Notes: a model not told the origin generated them from the sequence alone. Counted from the first letter of the stretch, positions 8,676 through 17,797 are shown. The stretch is 64,000 nucleotides of DNA from DATAEK01 sp036258055 (GCA_036258055.1 DATAEK010000129.1:42370-106369), one strand, 5' to 3'. Numbers and translations are program-made.

Positions 8676-9977
8676 ATGAGCCTCGTGAGGTTTCTCAAAA
8701 GCGCGACACTGCCGGTACTGGCCGCACTCGCCACCGTCGCGGCCGCCAGTCAGCCTTCGCCGTCATCCGAGCTCGAGGCCATCATCGAAGCGCTGTTGAC
8801 CGGCGGCGGACGCGGAAACGCGCCGAACACCGGCACGACTCCGCCGGCTGTCGACGACTTACTCGCGCGGCTTCGCGCGCTCGATGCCGGCCGGCTGTCG
8901 CCTGACGAGAACATCGACCGCCGCTTCGCCGAAACGATTCTCGTCGGCCGCAAGCTGTCGCGGGCCAGAACGACCGGCGTGCCTGCGCCGATGGGTGCGG
9001 CCGACTACACCACCCTCCTCCGCCAGCAGTACCTCCTGCCATACGACGCCGAGAGTCTCTGGACCTACGCGTGGCAGCAGTTCGACGCGACGGTCGCGGA
9101 TCTCGAAGCGCTCGCGAAGAAGATCGATGCGAAGAAGACGTGGCTGCAGATTGCCGACGAGGTGAAACGCGACCATCCTGAGCCTGAACGGATGATCCCG
9201 GCGCATCAGGAAGTGGTCGACAAAGCGAGGGCGCATATCATCTCGAAAGATCTGATGCCGATTCCCTGGCCCGAGCGAGTCACGGTGGTTCCGCGCAAGC
9301 CGACGCCTGGCAACAACCCCTACTACGGCAACTTCTCAGGCGCCTCGAGCCGACCGGCGGCGGCTGACGGCACGCTCCTCGGCGAATGGCAAATAAACCC
9401 GTTCGACGCCTCATGGGACGCCGGCAAACAGCGTGACTACCTGCTCGAGCACGATTGGGGCGTCATCCTGGTGACCGCACCGCACGAGACCTACGGCGGA
9501 CATCACGTGCAGATCCTCTATCAGATGCACAACCCGCGGAAGCTCCGGCGCGCAACGAGCACACCGATGTTCAGCGAGGGATGGGGTCTCTACAACGAGC
9601 AGTTGATGCAGGAGACCGGGTTCCTGCCCGACGAGCGGATCCACCTGCGACAACTGCAACTGCGACTCTGGCGCAACGCGCGGGTCATCTACGACTGCGG
9701 CTTGCAGTCGGGACGCATGACGCGTGAGGACGCGGTAACGCTGATGACCGATCGTGTCGGGTTCCTCCGCTGGGCGGCTGAAGCGGAAGTCGACTCGGCG
9801 CTGGCTCGACCGGGATACTTCATCGGCTACTTCATGGGGATGTCTGAGATTCTCAGGATGCGCGATGAGTATCGCGCGAAGGTCGGTGCGCGCTTCACGC
9901 TGCGCGACTTCCACGAGCGGCTGCTGCAAATCGGGAGCATGCCGCCGGCGCTGGTCCGCGAGGCGTTGATGCGGTGA
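8676..9977 (+). CDS. DUF885 family secreted protein (putative metallopeptidase-like)
   Basis: This is a 433-residue DUF885-type protein. The start at 8676 gives a plausible signal peptide (MSLVRFLKSATLPVLAALAT...). Upstream in-frame codons overlap ridA in antisense and are rejected. The conserved DUF885 motifs HETYGGHHVQ and FSEGWGLYNEQLMQETGF are present near residues 270-310. The spacing of His and Glu residues resembles gluzincin-type metal sites, so peptidase activity is plausible but not shown. It is shorter than many family members (550-600), the reduction being in the N-terminal half. A TATACT hexamer at 8617-8622 could be its -10 element. Confidence 0.8.
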   Translation: MSLVRFLKSATLPVLAALATVAAASQPSPSSELEAIIEALLTGGGRGNAPNTGTTPPAVDDLLARLRALDAGRLSPDENIDRRFAETILVGRKLSRARTTGVPAPMGAADYTTLLRQQYLLPYDAESLWTYAWQQFDATVADLEALAKKIDAKKTWLQIADEVKRDHPEPERMIPAHQEVVDKARAHIISKDLMPIPWPERVTVVPRKPTPGNNPYYGNFSGASSRPAAADGTLLGEWQINPFDASWDAGKQRDYLLEHDWGVILVTAPHETYGGHHVQILYQMHNPRKLRRATSTPMFSEGWGLYNEQLMQETGFLPDERIHLRQLQLRLWRNARVIYDCGLQSGRMTREDAVTLMTDRVGFLRWAAEAEVDSALARPGYFIGYFMGMSEILRMRDEYRAKVGARFTLRDFHERLLQIGSMPPALVREALMR

Positions 9978-10064
9978 ATGTCGAGTCTTCCGTAATGATC
10001 CGGGCGACAGCCGCTTGTCTTTTCACATCTATGAAGCGGACAAACGCCAACGCCCGTCATGACG

Positions 10065-10739
10065 CTACGCCGGGTTCAGTCGGCCATCCGCAAGACGGAG
10101 CACGCGATCGCACGCGGACGCCAGACGCGGGTTGTGCGTCGCGATGATCGACGTCAACCCGCGCTCGCGATGCATCTCGCGCAGCAGCTCGTGCAGCGTA
10201 TCGGCGGTGTGCTCGTCGAGATCGCCGGTGGGCTCATCCGCCAGGAGCAGCGTCGGCGCCATGACCAGCGCCCGGGCAATCGCGACGCGCTGTTGTTCGC
10301 CGCCTGAAAGCATTCCCGGTTTGTGCTCGAGGCGTTCGCCAAGACCGACGCGCGTCAAGAGCGCGGTCGCACGCTCCCGCCGCTCGGCAGGTGCCCGCCG
10401 GGCGATCCGCATCGGCATCTCCGCGTTTTCGAGCGCCGTGAACTCCGGGAGCAAATGATGAAACTGAAAGACGAAGCCGACGTGCCGATTGCGGAACGCG
10501 ACCAGATCCGCGTCGGATAAGGCCCGCAGGTCCGCATCCCCGACCCGCACGCGACCCTCATCGATCGAGTCGAGCCCACCGAGGACGTGCAACAACGTGC
10601 TCTTACCCACGCCCGAGGCGCCGACGATCGCGACCATCTCTCCCCGCTCGAGCCCGAGATTCAGATCTCTGAGCACGCTCAAACGGCTGCCCCCGACGGG
10701 ATAACTCTTCGTCAGGTCCGCGACTTCGATGAACGGCAT
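10065..10739 (-). CDS. lolD: Lipoprotein-releasing ABC transporter ATPase LolD
   Basis: This 224-residue ABC ATPase energises release of lipoproteins from the inner membrane to the periplasmic carrier. Walker A is GASGVGKST, the signature is LSGGEQQRVAIARAL, and Walker B is LLLADEPTGDLDE, all in the MacB/LolD/FtsE subgroup order. It follows the LolC/E-type permease gene with a 9-bp gap, so the two should form the complex; only one permease gene is seen. A homodimeric permease would then be expected, as in LolF-type systems. A MacB-like role is the alternative, but the permease has the LolC/E layout. Confidence 0.9.
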   Translation of the reverse strand: MPFIEVADLTKSYPVGGSRLSVLRDLNLGLERGEMVAIVGASGVGKSTLLHVLGGLDSIDEGRVRVGDADLRALSDADLVAFRNRHVGFVFQFHHLLPEFTALENAEMPMRIARRAPAERRERATALLTRVGLGERLEHKPGMLSGGEQQRVAIARALVMAPTLLLADEPTGDLDEHTADTLHELLREMHRERGLTSIIATHNPRLASACDRVLRLADGRLNPA

Positions 10740-10748
10740 GTCTCGGAG

Positions 10749-11972
10749 CTACTGATAGCGGAGCGCTTGTGCAGGATCCAGCTTCGAGGCCTGACGGGAT
10801 GGATAGATCGTCGCAACCAGACAGATGACGACCGCCGCCGCGATGACGACCAGTGCATCGAACGCCTCGAGTTTGAACGGCACGTACGCAATCTGATAGA
10901 CGTCCATCGGCACGCGAATCAGCTTGAACCGATCGAGGACGTAGATGATCGTGAGGCCACCGATCGCGCCGGCCACTGTCCCGACGACCCCGATGATCAC
11001 GCCCTGAAGGACGAAAATCCTCCGAATGCTCTTCGCCGAGCTCCCCATTGTCTTGAGGATGGCGATATCACGGCTCTTCTCCATCACCAGGAGAATGAGG
11101 GAGGCGACGATGTTGAGCGCCGCGACCATGACGATGAGGCCGATGGTGATCGAGATCGCCATCTTCTCGAGCCACAGGGCTCGAAAGAGCGGCTGATTCA
11201 TGTCGGCCCAATCCTGCGCGATGTAATCCGATCCGAACGACTCGCGAATGCTGTCGGCCACGCCACGCGCCTTGAACAGATCGTTGACCCTCAGCTCGAT
11301 CAACTCCGGCTTGGTCTTGTCGAACAGGCGCTCGGCGGCCGAGAGGTGGATGAACCCGTAGCCCGAGTCGAACTCGTAGAGGCCCATGCTGAAGATGCCG
11401 ACAACCGTGAAGGATCGGTATTTCGGCATCATCCCGAGCGGCGAGAGCGTCCCACCCTCCGCCGTGAAAACCTGCACCCGTTCGCCGACGTTGACGCTCA
11501 GCTTCGTCGCGAGATCCTTGCCGAGGACGATTCCGGCGGGACCATCGTCCCGGGGTGCGATGTCCTTCAGCGCGCCCGTCTTGATCGAGTGGCCGATGTC
11601 CGTCACGCCGGCCTCGAGCTCGGGAAGAATGCCTTTGACCATGATCGGCGCGGTCGTTCCCGCGCTGGCCACGAGACCTTGACCGAGCACGACCGGCGCG
11701 GCGCCGGCAACCTCGGGCATCTCACGCAACCGCTTGAGGTCGCGATCCGGATCGTCGATCCCGCCGACCTTCCAGACGTAAACGTGCGCCGTCGATCCGA
11801 CGAGCCGGTCGCGCAGCTCGCTCTGCAGCCCGGTCATGAGCGCGAGCGCGATGAGCAGCGCCATGACGCCGACGGCGACGCCCACGACCGAGATGAACGA
11901 GATGAGCGAGATGAACGCCTGTTTGCGCCGCGCCATCAGGTAGCGAATCGCGACGAAGAGCTCGAAAGACAT
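10749..11972 (-). CDS. LolC/LolE-type lipoprotein-releasing permease
   Basis: This 407-residue FtsX-superfamily permease begins with MSFELFVAIRYLMARRKQAF, typical of LolC/E. There is one N-terminal transmembrane helix (about 20-48), a large periplasmic domain (about 50-265), then three C-terminal helices (about 270-395). The gene sits between lysS (11-bp gap) and lolD (9-bp gap), an arrangement known from other non-enteric bacteria. Because there is a single permease gene, it probably serves both LolC and LolE roles. Confidence 0.9.
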   Translation of the reverse strand: MSFELFVAIRYLMARRKQAFISLISFISVVGVAVGVMALLIALALMTGLQSELRDRLVGSTAHVYVWKVGGIDDPDRDLKRLREMPEVAGAAPVVLGQGLVASAGTTAPIMVKGILPELEAGVTDIGHSIKTGALKDIAPRDDGPAGIVLGKDLATKLSVNVGERVQVFTAEGGTLSPLGMMPKYRSFTVVGIFSMGLYEFDSGYGFIHLSAAERLFDKTKPELIELRVNDLFKARGVADSIRESFGSDYIAQDWADMNQPLFRALWLEKMAISITIGLIVMVAALNIVASLILLVMEKSRDIAILKTMGSSAKSIRRIFVLQGVIIGVVGTVAGAIGGLTIIYVLDRFKLIRVPMDVYQIAYVPFKLEAFDALVVIAAAVVICLVATIYPSRQASKLDPAQALRYQ

Positions 11973-11983
11973 AGAAGGCAGTC

Positions 11984-13483
11984 TTACTTTCTTTCTTCTT
12001 TGCGCATGAGCGGGAAGAGGATGACGTCGCGAATCGAGGGGCTGTCGGTCAGCAGCATCACCAGCCGATCGACGCCAACACCCTCGCCGGCGGTCGGCGG
12101 CAGGCTGTACTCGAGCGCGCGGATGTAGTCCTCGTCCATCTGATGGGCTTCGAGATTGCCTGCGGCCCGATCGGTCAGCTGCGCCTCGAACCGCCGACGT
12201 TGTTCCGCCGGATCGTTGAGCTCACTGAACGCGTTCGCAACCTCGAAGCCGCCGACGTACAGCTCGAACCGCTCGACCGTGTCCGGATCGTCCGGCTTCT
12301 GCTTCGACAACGGCGACACTTCCGTTGGAAAATCGTAGACGAACGTCGGCTGGATCAGGTCATCCTGATTCAATCGTTCGAAGATCTCGGTGGTGATCCT
12401 CCCGGCGCCCCAGCTCGGTTGGATCTCGATGTGCAGCCGCCGCGCCAGCGCGCCGACCGAATCCTTCCGTCGCAGATCGGCATCGGTCACCGGCTCGCCG
12501 GTGCGTCGCGCCGCCGCTTCGCGCGCGCCCTCGCGGAGAGACACGCGCCGGTAGGGCGGCGCCAGCGAGATGTCCTGACCATTGAATCGGATCTGATCGG
12601 TTCCGATCGCCTCGCGCGCCACACTCGACAGCATCTCCTCGGTCATCACCATCAGGTCGCGGTAGTCGCTGTAGGTCTGGTAGAACTCGAGCATCGTGAA
12701 TTCGGGATTGTGCTGCGTGGAAATTCCCTCGTTGCGGAAATTGCGATTGATCTCGTAGACGCGCTCGATCCCGCCGACGGTCAGTCTCTTCAGGTACAAC
12801 TCCGGGGCTATGCGCAAGTACAGCTGCATGTCGAGGGCATTGTGGTGCGTCACGAATGGACGCGCCAGCGCGCCTCCGGCGATGGGCTGCATCATCGGCG
12901 TCTCAACTTCGAGATAGCCTCGTCCGTTCAGAAAGGATCTGAGCGCCGCGAGTACGCGGCTCCTGACTTCGAACACCCGTCGCGAGTCGGGGTTGACGAT
13001 GAGATCGAGGTATCGCTGACGGTAGCGGATTTCCACGTCGCTCAGCCCGTGCCACTTCTCCGGCAGCGGAATGAAGCACTTGGCGAGGAACTCGAGCCGC
13101 GAGGCCCAGATCGTCAGCTCGTTCGTTTTGGTGCGGAACAGGTGTCCCTCGACGCCGATGAAATCGCCGAAGTCGAGCAACTTGAAGATCGAGAAGTCGC
13201 GTTCGGGCAGCGCGTCCTGACGGACGTAGATCTGGATGCGCGCGTGGCCGTCCGAGACCGCCAGGAAGTTTGCCTTCCCGAAGCTCCGGATCGCGAGAAT
13301 GCGACCGGCGGTCGTCGTTCGGACCTTTTCGCTTTCGAGCTCGGCTGCCGTCTTGCCGCTGAACTGCGCCACGAGATCGCCGACCGTGTGCGTGCGTTCG
13401 AACGCATGCGGGTACGGATCGACACCCAGGCGCTTGAGCTCCTCGAAATTCGCGCGTCGCTGCTTGAACAGATCGTCGGACAT
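11984..13483 (-). CDS. lysS: Lysyl-tRNA synthetase, class II
   Basis: This is a 499-residue class II synthetase. An N-terminal OB-fold anticodon domain (about 50-160, with TTAGRILAIRSFGKANF) precedes the catalytic core. Motif 2 is visible as YEINRNFRNEGISTQHNPEF and motif 3 as GEGVGVDRLVMLLTDSPSIRD near the C-terminus. Length and motif order match bacterial LysS. It is preceded by nusB (18-bp gap) and followed by the Lol permease, so growth-linked genes and envelope transport share a probable transcript. Confidence 0.97.
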   Translation of the reverse strand: MSDDLFKQRRANFEELKRLGVDPYPHAFERTHTVGDLVAQFSGKTAAELESEKVRTTTAGRILAIRSFGKANFLAVSDGHARIQIYVRQDALPERDFSIFKLLDFGDFIGVEGHLFRTKTNELTIWASRLEFLAKCFIPLPEKWHGLSDVEIRYRQRYLDLIVNPDSRRVFEVRSRVLAALRSFLNGRGYLEVETPMMQPIAGGALARPFVTHHNALDMQLYLRIAPELYLKRLTVGGIERVYEINRNFRNEGISTQHNPEFTMLEFYQTYSDYRDLMVMTEEMLSSVAREAIGTDQIRFNGQDISLAPPYRRVSLREGAREAAARRTGEPVTDADLRRKDSVGALARRLHIEIQPSWGAGRITTEIFERLNQDDLIQPTFVYDFPTEVSPLSKQKPDDPDTVERFELYVGGFEVANAFSELNDPAEQRRRFEAQLTDRAAGNLEAHQMDEDYIRALEYSLPPTAGEGVGVDRLVMLLTDSPSIRDVILFPLMRKEERK

Positions 13484-13501
13484 GGAATCGAATCAGGACT
13501 C

Positions 13502-13939
13502 TCAGTCGCGCCCGAGATCCTTGCGGACGGCGTCGAGTACTCCGTTGACGAACGCGACGGCCTCGTCGCCGCTGAACGTCCTGGCCAGCTCGATGGCTTC
13601 GTTGATGATGACCTTTGCGGGCGTCTCGGGCGACGCGAGCAGCTCGTACACCGCGAGCCGCAGGACGAGCCGATCGATGACGGCCATCCTCTCGACGCGC
13701 CAGTTCCGGGCATGCGCGGAGAGACGGGCATCGATGTCCCCCAGCTGCGCCAGCGTTCCGCCAACCAGTCGGTTGGCGAATTCGCGTGTCGCTTCCGGCA
13801 CCGCTTCCTCGGGGTCGCGAGCGGGCCAGTAGGTCGCCATCGCGTCGCCGGCACTCGACCGGCCGACCTCGGCCTGATACAGCATCTGCAGGGCGGCCTC
13901 GCGCGCACGCCGACGGCCGGACGTCTCCACCCGGCTCAC
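13502..13939 (-). CDS. nusB: Transcription antitermination factor NusB
   Basis: This is a 145-residue all-helical NusB that binds boxA RNA with NusE (S10) in rRNA antitermination. It shows the N-terminal RRRAREAALQMLYQAEVG segment and the C-terminal INEAIELARTFSGDEAVAFVNGVLDAV. The start is GTG (13937-13939), which overlaps the ribH stop as GTGA, so translation is probably coupled. The ribH-nusB pair is a widely conserved arrangement. Confidence 0.95.
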   Translation of the reverse strand: MSRVETSGRRRAREAALQMLYQAEVGRSSAGDAMATYWPARDPEEAVPEATREFANRLVGGTLAQLGDIDARLSAHARNWRVERMAVIDRLVLRLAVYELLASPETPAKVIINEAIELARTFSGDEAVAFVNGVLDAVRKDLGRD

Positions 13940-14427
13940 CGCCGCTCACCCGCTCGCAGCCGCCGGAAGAGCGCCGCCATCTCGATGGCTGCCGACGCCG
14001 CTTCCCAGCCCTTGTTGTCCTTGCCGTCGCCGGCGCGCTCCTGAGCCTGCTCCCAGTTGTCGGTGGTCAGTACGCCGAACGCGATCGGCACGCCAGTCTC
14101 ACCGGCGGCATCCTGAATCGCCTGCGCAACCGCCGCCGAGATGTATTCGAAGTGCGGCGTCGCTCCCCGGATCACGCAGCCAAGACAGACGACGGCATCG
14201 AAGCGTCCGGTCTCGGCGATTGCACGCGCCGCCTGCGGCAGCTCGAATGCGCCGGGCACGGAGATCTGATCGACATCACCCGCGGCTGCACCGGCTGCTG
14301 TCAGCGCACCCCGGGCGCCTGATGCAAGCCTGTCGGTAATCTCGTGGTTGAACCCCGACACCACGAGCGCAAACCGTAAGCCCGCAGCGCTGCCCGCGGG
14401 CGCGGTCTTTTCTTCCTTCTGGCGCAC
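13936..14427 (-). CDS. ribH: 6,7-dimethyl-8-ribityllumazine synthase
   Basis: This enzyme condenses 5-amino-6-ribitylamino-uracil with 3,4-dihydroxy-2-butanone 4-phosphate, the penultimate riboflavin step. The 163-residue product carries VVSGFNHEITDRL, SVPGAFELPQAARAIAETG, CLGCVIRGATPHFEYIS and FGVLTTDNWEQAQERAG, all family signatures. The ORF extends upstream across the crotonase gene in another frame, but GTG at 14425-14427 is the sensible start: it lies 4 bp after the crotonase stop and behind AAGGGA. No other rib genes are in the window. Confidence 0.95.
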   Translation of the reverse strand: MRQKEEKTAPAGSAAGLRFALVVSGFNHEITDRLASGARGALTAAGAAAGDVDQISVPGAFELPQAARAIAETGRFDAVVCLGCVIRGATPHFEYISAAVAQAIQDAAGETGVPIAFGVLTTDNWEQAQERAGDGKDNKGWEAASAAIEMAALFRRLRAGERR

Positions 14428-14431
14428 GATC

Positions 14432-15232
14432 TTATTTTCCCTTGAACTCGGGTTTGCGCTTCTCGAGAAACGCGCGGGTGCCCTCACGCATGTCGTCGGT
14501 GCTGGCGACAAGACCGAAGAGCGTGGCCTCGAAGACCTGCGCGTCGCCGAACCCCATCTGAAGGCCCTTGTGGACGGCATCGATGATGTACTTCATGGCC
14601 ACCGGCGCTTTCGTGGAGAGAGAAGCGGCCAGCTGCTTCGCTTCTGATAGGACCTCCGCGGCAGGCACGACGCGATTGACCAGCCCGAGACGGTGCGCTT
14701 CCTGCGCCGTAATCTGATCGCCCGTCAGGAGCAACTCCAGCGCACGGCCGGCGCCTATCAACCTCGAAAGGCGCTGCGTGCCGGCATATCCGGGGATGAT
14801 GCCGAGGTTGATCTCCGGCTGTCCCAGTTTGGCGGTGTCGGCGGCAATGCGGAGGGTACAAGCCATCGCCAGCTCGCAGCCACCGCCGAGCGCGTAACCG
14901 TTGATGGCCGCAATGACCGGCTTTCCCAGGTTCTCAATCAAGTCGAGCACATGCTGTCCCCGCATCGCGTGGTCACGTCCCGTCGTCGGGCTCTGGACAG
15001 CGAGCTCGTTGATGTCGGCGCCGGCGATGAACGACTTCTCCCCCGCGCCCGTCACGACGATCGCGCGGACGCCGTCATCGTGCTTCAGCGCCAGCATCGT
15101 GCGGCGCAGCTCGTCGAGTGTCTCGGAGTTCAGCGCGTTGAGCACCTTCGGGCGGTTCACGGTGATGACCGCGATTGCGCCGTCGCGCTCGACGATCAGA
15201 TGCTGCAGGTTGTCCAGTCTGTGCGAAGACAT
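14432..15232 (-). CDS. Enoyl-CoA hydratase/isomerase (crotonase) family protein
   Basis: This 266-residue crotonase probably hydrates 2-enoyl-CoA. Oxyanion-hole segments KSFIAGADINEL and INGYALGGGCELAMAC are present, and the two catalytic glutamates fall in GCELAMA and LGQPEINLGIIPG, as in short-chain enoyl-CoA hydratase. The start at 15232 (MSSHRLDNLQ) is chosen because upstream residues are low-complexity antisense. It heads a probable operon with ribH, nusB, lysS and lolCD. Its substrate cannot be fixed from sequence; 3-hydroxybutyryl-CoA dehydratase is a possible alternative. Confidence 0.9.
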   Translation of the reverse strand: MSSHRLDNLQHLIVERDGAIAVITVNRPKVLNALNSETLDELRRTMLALKHDDGVRAIVVTGAGEKSFIAGADINELAVQSPTTGRDHAMRGQHVLDLIENLGKPVIAAINGYALGGGCELAMACTLRIAADTAKLGQPEINLGIIPGYAGTQRLSRLIGAGRALELLLTGDQITAQEAHRLGLVNRVVPAAEVLSEAKQLAASLSTKAPVAMKYIIDAVHKGLQMGFGDAQVFEATLFGLVASTDDMREGTRAFLEKRKPEFKGK

Positions 15233-15317
15233 AGTCGAATGGTCCGGTGTGCAAGCCCGCGTTTCGCAGTATACCGCGAGGGCTGAGCCGATCAGACCGC
15301 ACGAGTGCCGGCGTGTC

Positions 15318-15713
15318 CTACTCGGGCGGCGCAGATCGCACGCGCGGCCAGATGCGACGGTACAGCCGCGCGACGTATCCGACCGCAACCCCGACGCAGG
15401 CGCCGAATGCATCCGCCCGGAGGTCGAGCAGATCCGGCGTGCGTCCGGGCGTGAATCGTTGATGGAACTCGTCCGACGCGCCGTAGAGTGCCGTCAACAC
15501 GACGGCCAGCAGCGCGCGTTTCCACGTGACGCCTTCGGCCCGGCCACCCGCGAGCGCACGAATCACCAGCAACCCGAGAACCGCGTAGGCTGCGAAATGG
15601 GCCGTCTTGTCGGAGACCTGCGCCGGAAGGGGTCCCGGATCGGAGAGCGAGGAGGCACCGAAAATGAGCGCCATCTGAACGACGACGGGCGCCCAGAGCC
15701 AGAGGAAGCTCAC
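15318..15713 (-). CDS. VanZ-like family membrane protein
   Basis: This 131-residue membrane protein has about four hydrophobic helices. The VanZ-like core is recognisable as SDKTAHFAAYAVLGLL followed by YGASDEFHQRFTPGRTPDLLDLRADAFGA, with the conserved H, E-H-Q and D-D residues. The VanZ name comes from low-level teicoplanin resistance; here the role is unknown. It ends a cluster of four membrane-protein genes (16792 to 15318). Confidence 0.88.
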   Translation of the reverse strand: MSFLWLWAPVVVQMALIFGASSLSDPGPLPAQVSDKTAHFAAYAVLGLLVIRALAGGRAEGVTWKRALLAVVLTALYGASDEFHQRFTPGRTPDLLDLRADAFGACVGVAVGYVARLYRRIWPRVRSAPPE

Positions 15714-15723
15714 GACCGCTCGG

Positions 15724-15897
15724 TCAGAGCGGCAGCGGGTACATCAGCCAGCCCATCGCCAGGGCCGCGATGACGAAGGCGCCGAACATCATGACACCCG
15801 TCCGCATCTGCTCACGCGGCTCGTCGCGCAGGAGGACGGCGAACACCAGCGACACGAGAAACGCGAACACGATCATGAGGAGGAGATGGCTGGTCAC
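15724..15897 (-). CDS. 57-residue two-helix membrane protein
   Basis: This small ORF starts at GTG (15895-15897), overlapping the stop of the DUF6677 gene as GTGA, and ends 10 bp before the VanZ-like gene. Two hydrophobic segments (LLLMIVFAFLVSLVFAVLL and MMFGAFVIAALAMGWLM) are separated by a charged loop, RDEPREQMRTG. The tight coupling and clean two-helix layout argue that it is expressed. No family is recognised and the function is unknown. Confidence 0.65.
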   Translation of the reverse strand: MTSHLLLMIVFAFLVSLVFAVLLRDEPREQMRTGVMMFGAFVIAALAMGWLMYPLPL

Positions 15898-16304
15898 TTG
15901 CGCCCCATCGCGACGTCGAATGCATCGAGAATGACGAGAAAGTTCAGCAGGCCCGACACGATCAGAAACGTGTTGCCGTACTCGTAGGTCACGGCCGTCA
16001 CCAGGCCCGCGCCCTGACCCGCCATCCTCGCAAGTGCCCAGGGAACGCCCATGCCCAGGTCGGCGACCGCGGCGAGCGCGACGAGGGGTTCAGACAGATC
16101 GAAGGGAAAGATGCGGCCCTGCAGAAGTAGTCCGACGACGAACATCACGCTCAGCGCGAGGAAGAACACCACCGCCTTCTGCCTGCGTCCGAGCCAGAAA
16201 TGACCGGCGCCGGGAATCGCCCACGCGGCGAGACACAGCAGCACGAGCGTTCCGGGTTCAGCGGCGGCCCGCGCGCGCGCGACCGTGGTCGATTTCGTTG
16301 CCAT
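15894..16304 (-). CDS. DUF6677-like membrane protein
   Basis: This 136-residue membrane protein starts at MATKSTTVAR (16302-16304). Four or so hydrophobic segments are visible. The motif AWAIPGAGHFWLGRRQKAVVFF resembles the TM2-domain/DUF6677 pattern, and YEYGNTFLIVSGLLNFLVILDAFD is the conserved C-terminal part. The long upstream ORF extension is antisense to the next gene and is discarded. It lies 5 bp after the DUF2085 gene and overlaps the 57-residue gene. Function is unknown. Confidence 0.75.
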   Translation of the reverse strand: MATKSTTVARARAAAEPGTLVLLCLAAWAIPGAGHFWLGRRQKAVVFFLALSVMFVVGLLLQGRIFPFDLSEPLVALAAVADLGMGVPWALARMAGQGAGLVTAVTYEYGNTFLIVSGLLNFLVILDAFDVAMGRK

Positions 16305-16309
16305 ACCTT

Positions 16310-16792
16310 TCAGGCATGATATCGCATCTGCGCGAGGGGCCGTGGTCCGGTCGCCTGGGTTCTCAACGCATGCACGAACCACCAGCCGGCGAATCCGCCA
16401 AGCGGAAGGCCGAGGACTGCTCGTGACAATCCGGACGGATGCACGAGCCCCGCCCACTCCGCCGCAACGCTGAACAACGTCGGGAGCGCCGCAATCGCGA
16501 GCCACCATCTGAGAGGGCGAGCGCCCGCGGGCAATCCGATCGAGCCGGCACAGGCGCCGATGGCGCCGGACACGTACAGGCCTGTGCACCGCGCGCACAC
16601 CGGCATCTGGACACCGGCGAAATGGAACGATCGATCGGGAAGCTGATGGCAGACGAGCGAGCCGGCCTGGTAGACGAGCAGCACGACGAACGTCGGTCCG
16701 TGCGCGAGGAGCATCGGTGCCACGAAGATCGCGGCAACCCAGAGGAGGGCGGCCGCGGTCAGCACGGCTGCAGCCCATCGAGCCATGCGCAC
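16310..16792 (-). CDS. DUF2085 family membrane protein
   Basis: This 160-residue membrane protein has the DUF2085 signature CHQLPDRSFHFAG followed by MPVCARCTGLYVSG. The Cys/His cluster suggests metal or haem binding. Hydrophobic helices cover about 5-30, 38-50, 68-90, 95-112 and 122-140. It is the first gene of a four-gene membrane-protein cluster. An alternative start at the second Met would remove two residues. The function of the family is not established. Confidence 0.87.
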   Translation of the reverse strand: MRMARWAAAVLTAAALLWVAAIFVAPMLLAHGPTFVVLLVYQAGSLVCHQLPDRSFHFAGVQMPVCARCTGLYVSGAIGACAGSIGLPAGARPLRWWLAIAALPTLFSVAAEWAGLVHPSGLSRAVLGLPLGGFAGWWFVHALRTQATGPRPLAQMRYHA

Positions 16793-16858
16793 ATTGTGTC
16801 GCGGGGCGAAGACCGGTGTCGAGCGGTTGTCAGCAACACGACTGCGCCGTCCGGGCGG

Positions 16859-17797
16859 TCACAGTCCCTGAGGCAGCCCGAAATAGGCCTCGTAGCGGTC
16901 CCGGAATTCGGGCCAGGTGTAGGCGTGACTCTGCCCTCCGAGATGCTCGAGCGCGTAGGTCGCGGCGACGCTGCCGAGTCTCGCACTCGTCTCGTAGTCC
17001 GCGCCTCTCGCGACGCCCTTCATGAACCCGCCGCGAAAGGCATCACCCACGCCGGTCGGATCGACGATGCGATGCGGCGGAACAGCGGGCACATCGGTCT
17101 TCCCGCGCTCCTCATGAATCGTGCACCCGTGCTCACCGCGAGTGATGACCAGCGCTTTCGTACGCTCGAGGACTGCCTGCTCGTCCAATCCGGTCTTCTG
17201 CCGAATCAGCTCGAATTCGTAATCGTTGCAGATGACGATGGTCGCGCCGCTGAGGCCGTCGGCCAACTCGTCGCCCGACATCCGCGCGCACTGTTGACCG
17301 GGATCCCAGATGTAGGGCACGCCGAGCGCACGGCACTCCTCTGCGTACTGGAGCATCGCTCCGGGGTCGTTCGGCGACACAATCGCGAGCCCGCAGTTCT
17401 CGACCGTGCGGAACGACAACTCGCCGGCATTGGCCATCGCACCGGTGTAGAACGACGCAATCTGATTGCTCTCGACGTCGGTGCTGCAGAAGAACGAGGC
17501 CGTGAACTTTCCTGGAACCTCGCGGACGAGCGACGTATCCACCCCCGCGGCCTCGAGCCACCGGCGATACTCGTCGAAATCCTGTCCCGCCGTGGCCATC
17601 AGACGCGGCTTCTCGCCGAGCAGCGCCAGCGTGTAGGCGATGTTCGGTGCGCATCCACCGCGGCGCTTGTCCATCGTGTCCACGAGAAAGCTGAGGCTGA
17701 CCCGCGACATGTGCTCGGGCAGGAAGTGTTCGGTGAACTTCCCCGGAAACGACATGAGGTAGTCGAAAGCGATCGAGCCGGTGACGACGATGTCCAT
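16859..17797 (-). CDS. PfkB-family carbohydrate/nucleoside kinase (adenosine kinase-like)
   Basis: This 312-residue ribokinase-fold enzyme starts MDIVVTGSIAFDYLMSF. The N-terminal substrate-binding GG motif appears as RRGGCAPNIAYTLALLG. The PfkB signature 2 appears as DPTGVGDAFRGGF, containing the catalytic Asp and the anion hole GVGD. It sits 31 bp after mtnP. MtnP releases adenine and methylthioribose-1-phosphate, so a nucleoside or ribose kinase in purine salvage would make sense; adenosine kinase is the best guess from N-terminal similarity. The specificity is inferred. Confidence 0.82.
   Translation of the reverse strand: MDIVVTGSIAFDYLMSFPGKFTEHFLPEHMSRVSLSFLVDTMDKRRGGCAPNIAYTLALLGEKPRLMATAGQDFDEYRRWLEAAGVDTSLVREVPGKFTASFFCSTDVESNQIASFYTGAMANAGELSFRTVENCGLAIVSPNDPGAMLQYAEECRALGVPYIWDPGQQCARMSGDELADGLSGATIVICNDYEFELIRQKTGLDEQAVLERTKALVITRGEHGCTIHEERGKTDVPAVPPHRIVDPTGVGDAFRGGFMKGVARGADYETSARLGSVAATYALEHLGGQSHAYTWPEFRDRYEAYFGLPQGL

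Noticed and set aside
10587..12128. 513-codon plus-strand ORF opposite the Lol genes
   Set aside because: Antisense to a clear LolC/E permease; His/Asp/Arg-rich shadow composition.
12143..14044. 633-codon plus-strand ORF opposite lysS and nusB
   Set aside because: Antisense shadow; covers several real genes and has no recognisable protein features.
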